A DNA stretch of 64,000 bases. Origin: Leishmania panamensis. Lineage: Eukaryota; Euglenozoa; Kinetoplastea; Trypanosomatida; Trypanosomatidae. Position 1 is the first letter of the stretch. Each line of letters opens with the position of its first letter. The DNA lies in contig NC_025875.1 in NCBI RefSeq assembly GCF_000755165.1, positions 482,827-546,826 on the forward strand. Reading direction: 5' to 3'. Below are positions 60,464 to 64,000 of this stretch, piece by piece. The position numbers and the translations under genes are program-made. The notes under the pieces were generated by a model, which was not told where the DNA came from, ran no database searches, and saw only the letters and a program-made list of their open reading frames with translations.

Positions 60464-60474
<11 letters not shown>

Positions 60475-60497
<23 letters not shown>
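60475..60497 (+). repeat. (GT)n microsatellite
   Basis: About eleven GT units in the non-coding 3' region. Confidence 0.9.
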
Positions 60498-60894
60498 ATT
60501 CTTACGCATTTCGTGCTTTCATATGTCGCGTTCCTTATGCTTTGTTTTGATCTTGTTTCTCTGTTTTCTTTTTTTTCTTTGCGCACCATGTGTGCGCACA
60601 CGTTTTACTGTTGCTGCGTGCGCCGTCTCTCATCCTCGACTGACTTCTGTATTTCTCCCCCTCTTTCGCTGAAGCACTAACACACCTACGCACACGCACA
60701 CACACGCGCGCGCGCGGTGACGGAGTTGTGTGTGATGAGGGTGTCTCTAGAAGACGACCAGCACCTCCTGCGGGTTCGAAAGACGTACTGAAACCCCCCT
60801 TTCCACCATATGCGCAGTACGAAAGAAAAGATTATAGGATAGGTCAGTTGACCCTTTTTCTGACGCGGTGTTTGATTTTTTTTTTTGTGCATAT

Positions 60895-60907
60895 GGGGGG
60901 GGGGGGG
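60895..60907 (+). repeat. G13 homopolymer
   Basis: Thirteen G residues followed by an AGGGG-type purine tract to about 60930: a local purine patch in a pyrimidine-rich strand, and a G-quadruplex candidate. Confidence 0.85.
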
Positions 60908-63900
60908 AGGGGAGGGGAGAGAGAGCGAGACAGAAGCGACGAAGAAAACTAAAAAAGTAGTTGCCGACATTGTGTGCAGGCAGTAGACAACGAGATAGGT
61001 GGCCGCTTAAACACACCTCTTGGGTTTTCTATGGCTGAGGTTATTTTTCCATACTGTCTGCTTTTTTTTCGCGCTTTCTACTGCTGCGGACGCACTAAAG
61101 GTGTGATATCGAGAGAGAGAGAGAGCGTGAGGAATACAGAGAGGCGAACAGATGAAGGAAACAGAAGGCACCAGACATAGCACAATTTTTTTTTTTAAGC
61201 TTCCTCTTTTTTTCTACACTCCATGTTACACACCCTGTCTCTCTCTCTTTCTCTCTGATTTTCCCCTTTGGTTGTATCTCTGTGCGTCTGCATCTCTCTC
61301 TCTCTCTGTGCGTGTGTGCGATGCGGGATTGTAAGAAGCTGAAGAGACTAATAGCAGCGGGGAAACGCGTGAATGATCAACGAACACGCAACGGAGGTGA
61401 ACGAGAGTGAGGGTGGGGGGTGAAGGTAACTGTGAGGGACAGCGAAACTCAACTCTTACCTTCTTCAGCTTGCTTTGTCTTCCCTCTTTTCTCGGATTTG
61501 GGGTTGGAAATTCTCAACCGCTGTTCGTGACTCTCTCTTCTCCTTTCATTTGACCCTTTTTTCTTTCCATCGTCGCTGCTCTTAGTTTTACGTTGTTGCC
61601 GTGTATGTGTCCCCTCGTCTTCTCTATTTTCTCTTTTTCTCCCCCCTTTCCTTTTTCCGGGCGCGAATTATTCCCCTGCTTTGTACTTCAGCCACTTTTT
61701 AGGTATCCCAACCCTCTCTCTCTCTCTCCCTCCAGGGTATGCGCATCGTGAGCGTATTACATGCGTGTGTGCTGGAAAGTTTTTTTTTTTGCCCTCCAAT
61801 TGTTGCTCTTTCACTCTTCCATGGGCGTAGTTTTTTCCTTCTTCCCTCTCTTCCAGTGATCTCTTTACACTGATGCACACACACACACCAGACGAGAAGC
61901 AAGAGTACCTGTGTACAGGTATTAGCATTCTCATCTCTCTCCCTTCCCATCTCCTCCTCGCCCTGTTCATTCTTTGGCGCTCTCTGTTGCTCTCTCTCTT
62001 CCGTCTTTTCTCCCTTGCCTTGAATTGGTGTGTGCGCGATGAATTTAAAGAAAGGGCTCCCGTGCTCATGGGCAGAGAACTGCTGTTTTCGCCATCCTTC
62101 TCTCTCTCTTCAACTGTTCGTTTTTTTATTCCCTTTGCCTCATTCTTTGGCGTATCTCCTTCGCTGTTCTCATCTCTCCTGCTCAGCAGGTCAATATGGT
62201 AAAGGCTTCTTTTCTGTGGTGTTGGCGCGCTCGCTCGCTTTCCCCTCACGTTACCTCGTTTAACCTACACGGGGCGTTCGTTTATCCACGGCTGTCAAGT
62301 GGACGTAACGCAGACCCAGCGTGTGCGTAGTACGCCCGCCTTTACACCCACCTCCCGAATTCGCTCTTCGCTCTCTCTACCAGTGAAGAATAACACACGT
62401 GGTCGAGCGCCAGGCAGGTGAAACACACGAGCAACGGCTCGAAAGGTGGGGATAGTAGACGACCAGTGGAATTGCCTTCTTTCATCCTCACCTTCTCTCT
62501 ACCGAAATCTCAGCCAGTAGGTCTAATAAAAAAAAACGCGACAGAGAGACAGAAGGTGGGCGGATAGGAAAGACGTGCCGTGTCTTTACGAAGAGAAAGC
62601 ACACGTGGGGTACGAAGGCAAATTTCCTTTGGGTTCCATCTTGCTCGTTTCTGTGCATTTTGGCACGGAGATGCTGCCCTCTGCCTTCTCCGCATCTCTA
62701 TGTCTTCTTTATTTTATTTCCCTTCCGTCGGTCAGTAAAGTGTGTTCTTCCTTCGGCATTGAAGTCTTCGTTTTCGTTTGCCGACACCCTCTCGCTCTCT
62801 CTCTCCCCCCACCCGCTCTCCGTCTCGCGCTCTTTCGCTTTTTTCCCTTTCGTTTTTACTATGTTACACGTGATGCGCTCTTTATTCGCTTGAGCCTACC
62901 CGCGCGTGCTCTCTCTCTCTCTCACAGGCTGAGCTCCCATCTGTTTTCCCCCTCAAACGTTTGCGTGCATACATGCGTGTCATGCTATGTGTATATAGGC
63001 ATGCTCTCTGCTTTCGGTTTCATTTTTTTCTTTACTTCTTTGCTCCCCGCTTCATCAGTAGCTGCTCATCTTCTTTCTGATGGGGTGAAGCGTATGCGTG
63101 TCGGTGAGCTTGTGCGAGTATGCGTGAGATGGCCACTCTCTTCAGTACGCACCCACACGCGCAAGCCCAGGCCTCCGTACTCGCAGTTTTTGCACCTTTC
63201 ATGAACACTCAGCGGTCTCGCATCACCGGGTTCGTCGTCCCCAAGTTTCTTTTTTTCTTTCGTTTTGGGTTTGCTCGTTTTATCGCTACTCAATCAGCAA
63301 CTTTGCACTCCCCCTTTTCTTCGACTTGTGCTCTGACTCGTTGTCAAGCACAGGGAACCCCAAACAGAAAAAAAAACGAAAGACAGCGTTACTTAGAGTT
63401 CGCGCACGCGTGTGGGTGTATCTGTGCGGGCTGCACGTGTGTTGTAAAGCAGAACTGAAGGGTTGGTGGTCGCCAACGTGGCAAAAGGGAAAGCAAAGAT
63501 ACATGAGTGAGACCCAGAAACGCAGTCGAGTTGCATTAACCAAGTGGCGGTGTCGACAGTATCGAGTTTCTGTACGTGCGAGGGGGAGGGGGGTTCAAGT
63601 AGGCTTGCATCTTCAAGTGGCATGTATATGTCTACCGATCATCCTACCCAACTTCCCCTGCCTCTCCCTCTCTCCCTTTTTTCACCGCCGTCACCTGCTT
63701 CTCTCTACGACCCTACACCTACCTGGACGTATCTCTTTCTTGACTCTATTGTTTGCTTGCCTTTGCCTCTTTGCTTTTCTCTCGTTTTCTTTTTGGGCGG
63801 GGGGGGACTGTGAGTCTGGTTGCACGCGTGTATTCTCTGTCATATTTGGTTCTTCTAGCATATGCCTTTTTCTGATGCTCTGTGGCTTACTGGCCTTGTG

Positions 63901-64000
63901 CATGTGTATGTATGTGGTGGAGTCATCAGGTCTTTGTTCCTCTTTTCGCACTCACAGTGTCTACCGACTTCAGCGTCTTTACATGCGCATCCATTTTCTA

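Larger units (their letters stand above)
54069..64000 (+). other. 9.9-kb region with no convincing gene
   Basis: From the stop of the RNA-binding protein gene to the window end no frame on either strand encodes a recognisable or compositionally normal protein. The + strand is T/C-rich nearly throughout, with T-runs of 8-12 bases, GT tracts (60475-60497), a G13 run (60895-60907), GA/CT tracts (61110-61126, 61290-61310) and one strong hairpin (58682-58727). The pyrimidine bias keeps the same sense as upstream, so transcription probably continues in the + direction. It could be a very long 3' UTR, non-coding RNA, or spacer before a gene beyond the window. Confidence 0.55.

Noticed and set aside
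59678..60550. 290-codon open frame on the + strand
   Set aside because: The translation is F/L/S/P/C-rich, tracks the T/C composition, has no domain, and overlaps other equally long frames; typical of pyrimidine-rich non-coding DNA.
60765..60785. GGGTTCGAAA resembling a tRNA B box
   Set aside because: Lacks the required following CC, has no matching A box at the right distance and no acceptor-stem pairing.

Overview
The window looks like nuclear chromosomal DNA of a trypanosomatid, most probably Leishmania. The coding genes are intronless and all lie on the + strand, like a stretch of one polycistronic unit. They are separated by kilobases of pyrimidine-rich sequence with T/C runs, CA/TG/TA microsatellites and AG dinucleotides, the layout expected for spliced-leader trans-splicing and polyadenylation. 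The ClpB/HSP100 gene has the size and motifs of the Leishmania protein. No rRNA, tRNA or CRISPR was found.

Layout. 1-1370: 3' end of a proline-rich protein resembling the Sec16 C-terminus. 2750-5080: HSP70-type ATPase domain fused to helices and a TPR domain, apparently without the usual beta substrate-binding domain. 7252-13140: very large low-complexity conserved-hypothetical-type protein. 14504-15614: decayed class-3 lipase gene with frameshifts and stops. 17671-20274: HSP100/ClpB disaggregase. 21138-21622: first copy of a 485-bp retroposon-like repeat. About 23.4-24.7 kb: GC-rich island with an A-rich tail, probably a dead retroelement. 25327-30930: giant membrane lipase (signal anchor, luminal domain and 7 TM helices in a Wntless/TMEM181-like arrangement, plus class-3 lipase). 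31765-32121: DSS1/SEM1. 33302-34375: mitochondrial cytochrome bc1 assembly chaperone of the Cbp3/UQCC1 family. 37118-39001: carnitine acyltransferase homologue with the catalytic histidine position occupied by alanine. 40980-41464: second, almost identical copy of the 485-bp repeat. 42569-43912: RNA polymerase III subunit RPC34. 45495-47264: Aurora-like kinase with an enlarged activation loop. 52209-54068: two-RRM RNA-binding protein. 54069-64000: nearly 10 kb with no convincing gene.

The genes do not form one pathway. They are mostly housekeeping genes (protein quality control, secretion, lipid metabolism, respiratory assembly, Pol III transcription, mitotic kinase, RNA binding) that share transcription; individual control would come from UTRs. 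The most interesting signals are the catalytic-residue loss in the carnitine acyltransferase homologue, the HSP70-TPR chimera, the membrane-lipase fusion next to a dead lipase, the two near-identical direct repeats flanking HSP100-distal genes, and the very long non-coding flanks of the RNA-binding protein, which contain a perfect 16-bp hairpin.
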